Positions 1 through 6,603 of a stretch of DNA of 7,826 nucleotides are shown in pieces (position 1 is the first letter of the stretch; each line of letters starts with the position of its first letter). The notes beneath the pieces are model-generated. The model was given only the letters and a program-made list of their open reading frames with translations. It made no database searches and was not told where the DNA came from. The stretch covers positions 1-7,826 of the forward strand of contig DLGQ01000024.1 of the NCBI GenBank assembly GCA_002482775.1. Reading direction: 5' to 3'. This DNA comes from Flavobacteriales bacterium UBA7690. Its GTDB lineage: Bacteria; Bacteroidota; Bacteroidia; Flavobacteriales_F; PHOS-HE28. A program made the position numbers and the translations under genes.

Positions 1-342
1 TCGGGCGACTACGACTTCCAGTTTCTCATCGAAGAACTCGCGGTGGGAGCGCAGTTCCGCCTGCCCTATGTTCACGTGCTGGTGAACAACTCCTATCTCG
101 GCCTGATCCGCCAGAGCCAGCGCGGCTTCGACATGGACTACTGCGTGCAACTCGCTTTCGAGAACCAGAACATGGGCGAGGAAGCCGGTGAACTGCGAGG
201 CTACGGCGTGGACCACGTGGCCGTGGTTGAGGGGCTGGGCTGCAAGGCACTGCGCGTGACCGACCCCGAGAAGCTGGAAGGCGCTTTCCGCCAGGCGCAG
301 CAGATGGCCGCGCAGCACCGTGTGCCGGTGGTGGTGGAATAA
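1..342 (+). CDS. gcl: Glyoxylate carboligase (tartronate-semialdehyde synthase), C-terminal part, 5' end outside window
   Basis: Gcl is a cytosolic thiamine-diphosphate enzyme that joins two glyoxylates into tartronate semialdehyde and CO2, feeding the glycerate pathway. The first base of the window opens the reading frame, so only the last 113 residues are visible. They include the cofactor motif of this family: Gly-Asp at residues 2-3 and, 25 residues later, Asn-Asn at 29-30, which together hold Mg2+ and diphosphate. The stretches YLGLIRQSQRGFDMDYCVQL, GYGVDH and EGLGCKA are close to what I remember of E. coli Gcl and separate it from acetolactate synthase relatives. There is a slightly longer loop (NMGEEAGELR) before GYGVDH. 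The protein stops directly after PVVVE, where E. coli Gcl, from memory, runs on for about 40 more residues. A terminator follows within 20 bases, so the early end looks like the genuine gene boundary rather than a sequencing slip. Identity is quite secure; the short tail is unexplained. Confidence 0.93.
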   Translation, partial: SGDYDFQFLIEELAVGAQFRLPYVHVLVNNSYLGLIRQSQRGFDMDYCVQLAFENQNMGEEAGELRGYGVDHVAVVEGLGCKALRVTDPEKLEGAFRQAQQMAAQHRVPVVVE

Positions 343-360
343 GCAAGCTCACGATCGCTG

Positions 361-399
361 GAACGAGGAATGGCCAACGCTGTTCCTCGTTCTCTTTTT
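361..399 (+). terminator. Rho-independent terminator of gcl
   Basis: A perfect 10-bp inverted repeat, GAACGAGGAA (361-370) and TTCCTCGTTC (383-392), encloses a 12-base loop and is followed at once by a T-rich run (TCTTTTT, 393-399). It begins 18 bases after the gcl stop and points the same way. Read from the other strand there is no T run after the stem, so it should mainly stop gcl transcription before it enters the convergent ClC gene. Confidence 0.85.
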
Positions 400-427
400 G
401 CCGTGCGGCGAAGGCATTACCGACCGG

Positions 428-1771
428 TCATCGCGATGCGGTATTCACCGGCGCGGCCCCGTAGATGGAATCGTGGTGCAGGTATTTCGAGGACAGGAAC
501 GACAGCGACGATACCACCATCAACGGCACGAAGAGCGCGTAGCCGCCGGTGATCTCGGCGATCAGGAAGATGGCCGTGAGCGGCACGTGGATGGTACCGC
601 TCAGCACCGCTGCCATGCCCACCACGGTGAAGTTGACCTCGTTGAGCTGTGCGATGCCCGACAGGTTCACCGTATGCGCGAACGTGAAGCCGAGCATGGC
701 ACCGATGAAGAGCGAAGGGCCGAACATGCCTCCGTTGCCACCAGCGTTGATCGTGAGGCTCGCGGCTACCACTTTCAATAGGGCCAGACCCAGAGCGAGC
801 AACACGATGTTCCACACGCCGAAGCCCATTTGCACCGGCGCGAGGTAAGCGAGGCCGTGCGCTTCGCGGTTCAGCAGCAGCAACACACTGTCGTACCCTT
901 CGCCGAAGAGCGCCGGGAAGAAGAAGATCAGTGCGCCCAGCAGCAGCGCGCCGCAAAGGGCCTTGGTCCACACGTTGCCGATGCGGCCCAACTGCGCGCC
1001 GATCCAGTGGTATGTGCGGATGGTGTACACGCTCACCGCCGCGCCCAGGAAAGCCAGCACCACATAGTAGGGCAGGGCAGCAGCGCTCCACGAATCGGTG
1101 ATCAGCACGAAGGGCTGCCCGAAGTTGATGAGCGAAGAAACCAGCGTGGCCGATGCCGACGCGATCAGCACCGGCACCACCAGCGTCATGGCATTGTTCA
1201 CCAACAGGATCTCCAGCGCGAACACCGTACCCGCGATGGGCGCGTTGAAGACCGCAGCCACACCGGCCGCTGCGCCGCTCGCCAACAACAGCAATCGCTC
1301 TTGTGCATTGAAGCGGAACCACCGCGCCGTGTTGCTACCCACCGCCGCACCCGTGATCGCCAACGGTGCCTCCAAGCCCGCAGAGCCGCCCATGCCCATG
1401 GTAACGATGCTGGTCACCACCTGCGACCACACCTTATGCCGCGGAACCATGCCGTTGTGCAGCGTCACATCCTTCATCAAATTCGGCAGACCGCGCCCTA
1501 GATCACCGCCCAGGAACGTGCGTGTGATCCACACCGATGCCAGGATCCCCACCGCAGGGATCAACAATACCAGCAACGCTTGGTCGCCGGTGAAGAGCAT
1601 CTTGTTCGCGAAGCCCGTGGTGAGGTGCAAGCCCTTCTTCAACGCCACGGCGCACAACGAGGTGAGCAGCCCGATGAACACACTGATGATCACCAACGAC
1701 GTACGCTCGCCCACATACCGTCGCCGCCAATAGCGCACACGGGCCGGACTGCGTTGCAGGATCTCGAGCAT
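428..1771 (-). CDS. ClC-family chloride channel or anion transporter, without CBS domains
   Basis: This 447-residue inner-membrane protein has the voltage-gated ClC fold. ClC proteins are dimers that pass chloride or other anions, either as channels or in exchange for protons. Recognisable landmarks are the gating glutamate E134 in GLEAP (classical GREGP), the conserved stretch FNAPIAGTVFALE at 175-187, the filter motif GGNGGMFGP at 344-352, and a late tyrosine, Y437 (or Y430), as candidate for the central chloride-binding tyrosine. The first filter motif, classically GSGIP, reads GRGLP at 92-96. R93 lies exactly 41 residues before E134, the same spacing as Ser107 to Glu148 in the E. coli protein. 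At the site of the E. coli internal proton glutamate E203 this protein has I188. The protein ends after the membrane domain, with no CBS pair. The ATG at 1769-1771 is the first in the frame and gives a basic N-terminus (RVRYWRRR) before the first helix. Family assignment is secure; channel versus exchanger, and ion preference, are not. Confidence 0.95.
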   Translation of the reverse strand: MLEILQRSPARVRYWRRRYVGERTSLVIISVFIGLLTSLCAVALKKGLHLTTGFANKMLFTGDQALLVLLIPAVGILASVWITRTFLGGDLGRGLPNLMKDVTLHNGMVPRHKVWSQVVTSIVTMGMGGSAGLEAPLAITGAAVGSNTARWFRFNAQERLLLLASGAAAGVAAVFNAPIAGTVFALEILLVNNAMTLVVPVLIASASATLVSSLINFGQPFVLITDSWSAAALPYYVVLAFLGAAVSVYTIRTYHWIGAQLGRIGNVWTKALCGALLLGALIFFFPALFGEGYDSVLLLLNREAHGLAYLAPVQMGFGVWNIVLLALGLALLKVVAASLTINAGGNGGMFGPSLFIGAMLGFTFAHTVNLSGIAQLNEVNFTVVGMAAVLSGTIHVPLTAIFLIAEITGGYALFVPLMVVSSLSFLSSKYLHHDSIYGAAPVNTASR

Positions 1772-1883
1772 GGGGTGTAATGATACGGCGGTGGGAGGGT
1801 GGGGCGGGATGAGAGCCTATCTACTTTGCACCAAGGGGCCGGTATGCGCAGCACAGGAGCGCACGATGACCGAGAGTGATCGC
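1772..1883. other. Spacer between the giant T9SS gene and the ClC gene
   Basis: These 112 bases separate two - strand genes. No T-rich intrinsic terminator and no clear TAnnTTTG promoter reads toward the ClC gene. An imperfect stem (GAGCGCAC at 1857-1864 with GTGATCGCTC at 1876-1885, two-base bulge) overlaps the stop codon of the giant gene but has no T run in either direction. Read-through from the giant gene into the ClC gene is therefore possible, though not shown. Confidence 0.5.
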
Positions 1884-4800
1884 TCAGCGCATCAGGTGCA
1901 GATAGCCCGTCTGGCGGATAGCCTTTCCCACCACGGGGACTTTATCCAACTCGTAGAAATACACGCCATCCGGCACGGCTTCACTGTTGGCATTGGTGCC
2001 GTTCCATTCCACCACGGAGCCGTTCAATTCGGTTACGATCGAACCCCACCGGTTGAAGATCGTGAGACGTACATGGCCGCCCGCGCTGTCGATCACGAAG
2101 AGGTCGTTGTTGCCATCGCCGTTCGGACTGATGATGTTGGGCAGTGACCTATTGCAATCCTCCACGGTGACCACACGAGCGTCTGTTACGGAGCAGCCGT
2201 GCAGGTCCGTAGCGTGCACCGTATAGGTTCCGGTGGAAGAGACCAACAGTTCTTGGGAGCTGGAACCGTCACTCCATTGTGGGTTGCTGAACCACTCTGG
2301 TACATGAAGCGCGATCGTTGTTCCCGCGCAGATCAACGTGTCCGGTCCCAGATCAAGTAACGCGGGTTCAAACACGAAGAGCTCATGGGTCGCGCCTCCG
2401 CCTGTGCAATCGCCTACACGGGTTGCAATGGTGTAGATACCCGCATCATCCATTCCTACAATAGCAATGGTGAATGGTGAGCCCGTGAACGGACCGGTCG
2501 GTGTGTTCCATACCACGGTGGTTCCTGCGGGAGCGCTGGTGCCGAGTTCCAGTGGATCACCAACGCAAACGGAATCCGGCCCGATCAACGCGACCGTGGT
2601 AGGTACATCGGTCAAGGTCAGTTGCACAGCCTGGGAATTGCTCGTGCAATCACCAACCACTTGCGCCACGTAGAAGGTGGTGCTCTCGGTGGCACCGCTG
2701 ACGTGCAGCGAATCGTTCACCGCAAGCACTTCCGTGCCCTCGGCATTGGCATACCAAGTGAGCACACCAGATCCTGTTGCGACCAGCCAAGCATCCTCAC
2801 CTGCGCACAGCGTGAGATCCTGAGCTTGCAAGGGTTCGGCTACTGGCCAAACTTCCACATGCAGTACCTCTGACGTGTCTGAACATCCGAAGCCATCGAA
2901 TACGATGAGCTGGTAGTCTCCTGTCTCATCCACTGTGATGCTTTCGGCATACTCATCCATGGGCTCCCAGAAGTAGATCAGCTGGCCAGGTGGACCTTCC
3001 AAGACCAGTTGTTCTCCCGCGCAGATCAGGTAAGGACCACCCTCTACCGTGGCATCCGGTGCACCGGCGAGGATCTGAACGCTCAACATGGTGGTGGTTC
3101 CGCACGAGGTAACGGAGCAGCTGTATGAACCTGCCTCGGTGACCACTTGTGTGGTGCTGTTCCCGGAGAACGGGGCATCCCACTGGATGGCTTCCGGGTC
3201 ATTGGTGAATACCTCCAGTGTAGCGGTCTCGTTGGGGCATAGGATCACGCTGGGCGTGACATCCATATAGGGCGTGCCTACGAGGTTCAAGGTGATGGGC
3301 CCTCCGCCAACTTCACAGCCATACTGGTCGGTCATGGTGAGGAAGTACTCACCTGTAACGTCCACCCAGAGGGAATCGTTCTGACTGGCGATCGGTCCAT
3401 CGGGCCCGAGCCAAGAGAGGTTGGTGCCTTGCATGTTGGTGTGTATCAACGCGCTGCCTCCGGGGCAAACAACAGCAGGTTCCACGAACAAGTGTGGCCC
3501 TACGGGTGGGTCGATGATGAGCGTGATGCCAGTTGAGCATACCAGGTCACCTTCGATGGCGGACACGATGAGGCCAACATTGCCCGGGGCGTTGATCCAT
3601 GCCGTATCTCGGTCTGCGGAAAGACCGACGAGGGACTCTTCTGACCAGGCTATCGAATCGCATGCGGAGCAGAGCAATACGATCGGAAGGGTATCGCCCG
3701 GGCAGATGACAGCAGGTACGTCCACCTCGAACGAAGGAGGGTCAAGCACTTCCACATAGATGCTGTCCGTGCCGGAGAAGGGGAAATTCTGTTCGCCGCA
3801 TTCCCCATCGGTATAAACGGCGGAGAGCACCACCTGTTGCCAGCCTTCTTCCCATGCCTGTATACACCAACCTATAGCGGCCGATGCTGGTTGCTGAACA
3901 TTGCCGCAACTGCTTACGCCTTGGAACCAACCGATGGTCGGGTTGGGCGCTAATGCCCCATCGATGTACCATGTCGTATGGATGGTGCCAGAAGCCCAGT
4001 CGTTCCGGCACAAGGTGATCGTGTCCATGTCCAACACTTCTCCTTCGTAGAAGAACTCAAGCTCGATGGCGGTGACATTCGGCGTAACGATGCCCGGGTC
4101 GATGGTGATCGCTAGTTCATTCTCGGCGAAGCAGCCGTCCGGTGTTCTGAAGTAGGCATGAACAACACCGCTCTGCGCTACCCAGAAGCTGTCCGCCTCG
4201 GCGTAGTTGTTCGTGTCGTACCAGTGTAGCGTGGCATCCGATGGCGTGTTCTCGCACCAGAGCCAGGTCTGATCCACGCACTCTAGATACTGTGCCGGGC
4301 AGGCGGCCACATTGATGCCGAACTGATCGTTCACGAGGGGACAAGGGAAGTCGTAGGGAACGGCATAGATGGAATCCGTCCAGGACCAACAGCCGTTCCG
4401 TGTTGTTGCCCGGCACCAGTACCATCCCCCTTCTGTGATGTGGATGGACGGGGTGGTTTCACCGGTGGACCAGAGGATGTCCACCTCGAAACCGATGGAG
4501 CCGTCCAAACATCCATCGGAGCCATCCCCGTCGCCATCCGGAGCCCACGTGAACGGTATGCCATGGGTCGCGATCATGGAGATATGATCGTTGTTGCCGC
4601 CAGAAGATTCATCACAAAGCCGGATGGTTTCCGCGCAATTGCCCAAGTAGTCGCCGTAGTAAGTGCGATGGATGCACGGTTCCCACCTGCTGCGGTCGCA
4701 AGCGTCTCCCGGTGTTCGTCTCCAAATGTCGTAGGGGCTTCTACCTTGGATGTAGGCTCTTGCCAGGATGCCGTCGCGCAGCCCCGCGCTCCAGTTCAGG

Positions 4801-6278
4801 CCGAAAACGCCGTAGTCCGGGTCTCCGCAATACGTGCCCAGTTCCCCATTGCCATTGTAGACCTCGCAGCCGAGATCCACGTCCACACGATACCAAGGCC
4901 AATCGGTCCAGTAGGGTTGTTGTGTATTGGCAGGGATGAAGAGGAGCTTTTCGTACATGCCGCCGAACACGAGCGCGCCATCGGCTAAGGAGACCACTGC
5001 ACCCGCCGATTTATCCTGGTGCCCTGCGAATTGCTGTGCGTCGCGTAGCCCAAGGTCCGTGAACGCATGCCGTGCAATAAAAAGATCAGGCGCACCAAGG
5101 GCCATGAAGAGCCCAGTTCCGTCGTAGTGCGCACTAAGTCCAGTGAACTGGCAATCGAACTCCCCGAACACCGCCACGGTATCGGCACGTTGATCGATGG
5201 ACCGCGCACTGACCGGGTTATCAGATGGCACCACCGAACTGCTGATGAACTCCCCATCGAGGCCCACCCGCATGAGGTAGTAAGCATGCGGGGCGCCCCC
5301 ATCGATCACATGGGGCGCGGCATCCAAGTAGACCATGGATCCTTGTAGATCGCCGCAGAGCAGCAGTTCATTGTTGCTCGTGAGCAGCATGTCGCGCACA
5401 TGATCGAAGGCCGCGCCACCGCAACGACGGAACCACGACTCATTCCCCGCAGCATCCAGTTTGATCAGGAATGTGGCGTTGAACATGGCGTTATCATGCA
5501 CCGCATCGAAGGTCACCGTGTCGCTGAACTGACCACAGACATAGAGGTTGTTGGCCGCATCGCTCACCACATCGATGGCGCGGTCGGCGAATTTGGCCGC
5601 GCCTTGTTGCACCCACAGCAAGGTGCCCGTGCCGGAGTAACTGGCTATGAAGACGTCCGTGCTCGGCTGGTTCGTAGTGGGGTCCAATGTGCTTGTGAGC
5701 GGTTGCCCACCGAACAGCGCTTCGCCTCTGAACTCGCCCACCACGGTGAGGTTGCCATTGGGGGAGATGCTCACCCCATAAGGTCGGTCTATGAACGCGC
5801 TGCTCCCACCAGTGCTCACCCAAGTGGCATCACCTGTTGCCGCATCGAGCTTCGCGGTGAAGACATCCATGGTGCCACCGCCGGAAGTCACCGTGGTTCC
5901 GAAGAGGTTCGCCGTGCCCATGAACTGGCCGGTCACCGCTACCGTGCCGTTGTCATCCACGGCGATCTTCAAGCCACGGTCAATGGCACTGCCCCCTGCG
6001 CGTACCATCCAGAGCAGGTTGCCGTCCGGGTCCACTTTGGCAACGAAGGCATCCGTTCCACCGGCAGATACGAGCGACTGCCCATCGAAGGTCATCGAAG
6101 CGCTGAACTCGCCGATCACATACACGTTGTCTTGCGCATCCACCTGCACATCAGCGATGCGGTCACCACCGGTACCGCCGAAGTCCTTGGCCCAATACTG
6201 TGCATCTACGCCGCTGGAGAACGCGATCAGCGCCAGCATACAGAAGCATGTTCGGGCACGTATGGCGCGGCGTAGCAT
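1884..6278 (-). CDS. Giant exported protein: signal peptide, beta-propeller, Ig-like modules and T9SS type B sorting domain
   Basis: This 1464-residue secreted or surface protein should cross the inner membrane by Sec and the outer membrane by the type IX system. The start chosen (ATG at 6276-6278) gives a textbook signal peptide: basic MLRRAIRAR, a hydrophobic core, and VDA before Q27. The frame stays open upstream to an ATG at 6420-6422, but the 48 extra residues are polar and would bury the signal. Residues 27-450 form seven repeats of the 'dnvYViGeF...tFdg...dafvaKld' type (beta-propeller). Residues about 457-700 are rich in Cys and Trp and carry a DGDGDGSDG acidic loop (D581, D583, D585, D588) that could bind calcium. 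Residues about 700-845 are probably further Ig/PKD-like modules. From 848 to 1379 come seven modules, each opening with Cys-[Pro/Ala/Val]-Gly or similar. Residues 1380-1464 are the sorting domain, with ISPNGDGNND and FNRWG. Such proteins are often adhesins or gliding-related surface proteins. No catalytic motif is visible, and ligand and role are unknown. Confidence 0.92.
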   Translation of the reverse strand: MLRRAIRARTCFCMLALIAFSSGVDAQYWAKDFGGTGGDRIADVQVDAQDNVYVIGEFSASMTFDGQSLVSAGGTDAFVAKVDPDGNLLWMVRAGGSAIDRGLKIAVDDNGTVAVTGQFMGTANLFGTTVTSGGGTMDVFTAKLDAATGDATWVSTGGSSAFIDRPYGVSISPNGNLTVVGEFRGEALFGGQPLTSTLDPTTNQPSTDVFIASYSGTGTLLWVQQGAAKFADRAIDVVSDAANNLYVCGQFSDTVTFDAVHDNAMFNATFLIKLDAAGNESWFRRCGGAAFDHVRDMLLTSNNELLLCGDLQGSMVYLDAAPHVIDGGAPHAYYLMRVGLDGEFISSSVVPSDNPVSARSIDQRADTVAVFGEFDCQFTGLSAHYDGTGLFMALGAPDLFIARHAFTDLGLRDAQQFAGHQDKSAGAVVSLADGALVFGGMYEKLLFIPANTQQPYWTDWPWYRVDVDLGCEVYNGNGELGTYCGDPDYGVFGLNWSAGLRDGILARAYIQGRSPYDIWRRTPGDACDRSRWEPCIHRTYYGDYLGNCAETIRLCDESSGGNNDHISMIATHGIPFTWAPDGDGDGSDGCLDGSIGFEVDILWSTGETTPSIHITEGGWYWCRATTRNGCWSWTDSIYAVPYDFPCPLVNDQFGINVAACPAQYLECVDQTWLWCENTPSDATLHWYDTNNYAEADSFWVAQSGVVHAYFRTPDGCFAENELAITIDPGIVTPNVTAIELEFFYEGEVLDMDTITLCRNDWASGTIHTTWYIDGALAPNPTIGWFQGVSSCGNVQQPASAAIGWCIQAWEEGWQQVVLSAVYTDGECGEQNFPFSGTDSIYVEVLDPPSFEVDVPAVICPGDTLPIVLLCSACDSIAWSEESLVGLSADRDTAWINAPGNVGLIVSAIEGDLVCSTGITLIIDPPVGPHLFVEPAVVCPGGSALIHTNMQGTNLSWLGPDGPIASQNDSLWVDVTGEYFLTMTDQYGCEVGGGPITLNLVGTPYMDVTPSVILCPNETATLEVFTNDPEAIQWDAPFSGNSTTQVVTEAGSYSCSVTSCGTTTMLSVQILAGAPDATVEGGPYLICAGEQLVLEGPPGQLIYFWEPMDEYAESITVDETGDYQLIVFDGFGCSDTSEVLHVEVWPVAEPLQAQDLTLCAGEDAWLVATGSGVLTWYANAEGTEVLAVNDSLHVSGATESTTFYVAQVVGDCTSNSQAVQLTLTDVPTTVALIGPDSVCVGDPLELGTSAPAGTTVVWNTPTGPFTGSPFTIAIVGMDDAGIYTIATRVGDCTGGGATHELFVFEPALLDLGPDTLICAGTTIALHVPEWFSNPQWSDGSSSQELLVSSTGTYTVHATDLHGCSVTDARVVTVEDCNRSLPNIISPNGDGNNDLFVIDSAGGHVRLTIFNRWGSIVTELNGSVVEWNGTNANSEAVPDGVYFYELDKVPVVGKAIRQTGYLHLMR
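1887..2141 (-). other. T9SS type B (gliding motility-associated) C-terminal sorting domain
   Basis: The final 85 residues (1380-1464) contain the hallmarks of this sorting domain: PNIISPNGDGNND at its start, then a TIFNRWG strand, EWNGTN, PDGVYFYEL and a final TGYLHLMR. It directs export through the type IX secretion pore and is linked to anchoring of proteins at the cell surface. It is the main evidence that the DNA comes from the Bacteroidota. Confidence 0.95.
2142..3737 (-). repeat. Seven tandem Ig-like (CHU_C-associated type) modules in the giant protein
   Basis: Residues about 848-1379 hold seven modules, each opening with a Cys in a [VIL]C[PAV][GN] setting at C859, C938, C1014, C1086, C1158, C1238 and C1317. 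The spacing is 79, 76, 72, 72, 80 and 79 residues. Each then has a 'xLxW' strand and a 'GxYxxxVxxxxGC' strand, the layout of the Ig-like domains that usually precede gliding-motility-type C-terminal domains. The module at 1158-1237 (LCAGEDAWLVATGSGVLTWY) is the clearest. These probably form an extended stalk that presents the N-terminal propeller. Confidence 0.75.
4179..4910 (-). other. Cysteine- and tryptophan-rich middle region of the giant protein, unrecognised
   Basis: Residues about 457-700 do not match the flanking repeats. Thirteen cysteines lie between residues 471 and 675 (471, 484, 527, 535, 548, 555, 590, 622, 630, 646, 660, 667, 675), with many Trp and Tyr. An acidic DGDGDGSDG loop sits at 581-589. 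The segment after the loop (WSTGETTPSI, then GGWYWCRATTRNGC) resembles the end of a PKD/Ig-like module as seen in other T9SS proteins. The part from about 457 to 575 I cannot assign. Disulfide-bonded, extracellular folding is the natural reading. Confidence 0.5.
4929..6200 (-). repeat. Seven tandem beta-propeller repeats (protein level) in the giant protein
   Basis: Seven repeat units can be lined up by eye. Their GG-like openings fall near residues 34, 95, 157, 226, 287, 350 and 417, spaced 61, 62, 69, 61, 63 and 67 residues. Each has a core like D-x(2)-NVYVIGEF (variants TVAVTGQF, NLTVVGEF, NLYVCGQF, ELLLCGDL, TVAVFGEF, ALVFGGMY), and most then carry a 'xFVAKxDxxG' strand. This matches the SBBP-type beta-propeller repeat common in Bacteroidota secreted proteins. 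Seven units of about 62 residues suggest one closed seven-bladed propeller. The last two units are the most degenerate. The copies differ too much for recent DNA-level duplication. Confidence 0.8.
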
Positions 6279-6460
6279 GGTCGGGCGGAAGCTCTCGCAA
6301 GTTAGGTCCGCAGCTCCGCTGTCTTGTGTCCGGGATGCATCAAGGCCGGTGGGGTTGGCACACGAAGAGGCTTGCCCGAAGTATTCCAAGGCGACAGTTC
6401 GCTGCGGCAACGCGTCGTGCAAGAACGATCACGCGAAGTGGTTGAGTCCGGCGGCCTCAG

Positions 6461-6497
6461 TAGGGGCCTTGGTCCGCATCGGATATCGGCCTTGGTC
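6461..6497. repeat. Pair of 14-base direct repeats, possible operator
   Basis: TAGGGGCCTTGGTC (6461-6474) and TATCGGCCTTGGTC (6484-6497) match at 12 of 14 positions, with an exact 10-base core GGCCTTGGTC. Their starts are 23 bases apart, close to two helix turns, so a regulator could bind both on the same face. They lie about 85-120 bases before the candidate promoter of the YeiH-type gene. Similar words also occur inside nearby coding sequence, so chance is not excluded. Confidence 0.3.
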
Positions 6498-6579
6498 GCT
6501 CATCACACGGCGAAGACCATCCGCAATTCGTTCCGCCCACTTTGTGACATTCGCTCCCGTGCAGGACGCGCGCATCCGA

Positions 6580-6587
6580 TAGCTTTG
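6580..6587 (+). promoter_or_regulatory. Candidate Bacteroidota -7 promoter element for the YeiH-type gene
   Basis: TAGCTTTG matches the Bacteroidota -7 consensus TAnnTTTG exactly and ends 16 bases before the GTG start. Transcription starting a few bases further on would leave a leader of only about ten bases. The matching -33 element (TTTG or TTG about 19-21 bases upstream) is not present; the nearest TTTG is at 6541-6544, which is too far. Confidence 0.45.
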
Positions 6588-6603
6588 TAAGCACCCCTAG
6601 CAC

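Larger units (their letters stand above)
6279..6603. other. Divergent intergenic region, no gene seen
   Basis: About 325 bases lie between the start of the giant gene (- strand) and the start of the YeiH-type gene (+ strand). Open frames crossing it give low-complexity, Arg/Ser-rich translations and look like non-coding shadow. It must carry promoters in both directions. A good + strand candidate is present near 6580. For the - strand only a weak match (TAACTTG, read on the - strand at 6299-6305) was found. A pair of 14-base direct repeats lies at 6461-6497. No tRNA or riboswitch fold was recognised. Confidence 0.6.

Noticed and set aside
417..1501. Long alternative frames over the ClC gene (- strand 417-1322, + strand 830-1501)
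   Set aside because: Arg/His/Gln-rich translations with no domain; the ClC frame has all the family motifs.
1822..1835. TATCTACTTTG on the + strand as a promoter
   Set aside because: The spacing inside the element is one base short of TAnnTTTG, and no + strand gene follows.
1857..1885. Imperfect hairpin at the end of the giant gene as a terminator
   Set aside because: The stem has a two-base bulge, overlaps the stop codon and is not followed by a T run on either strand.
5400..6582. Long + strand open frames (5400-6275, 291 codons, and 5791-6582, 263 codons) opposite the giant gene
   Set aside because: They lie antisense to the clear propeller repeats, carry no family motifs and have compositions typical of GC-rich shadow frames.
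6279..6603. A tRNA, small RNA or riboswitch in the divergent region
   Set aside because: No cloverleaf arms, conserved T-loop or known riboswitch core could be recognised by eye.
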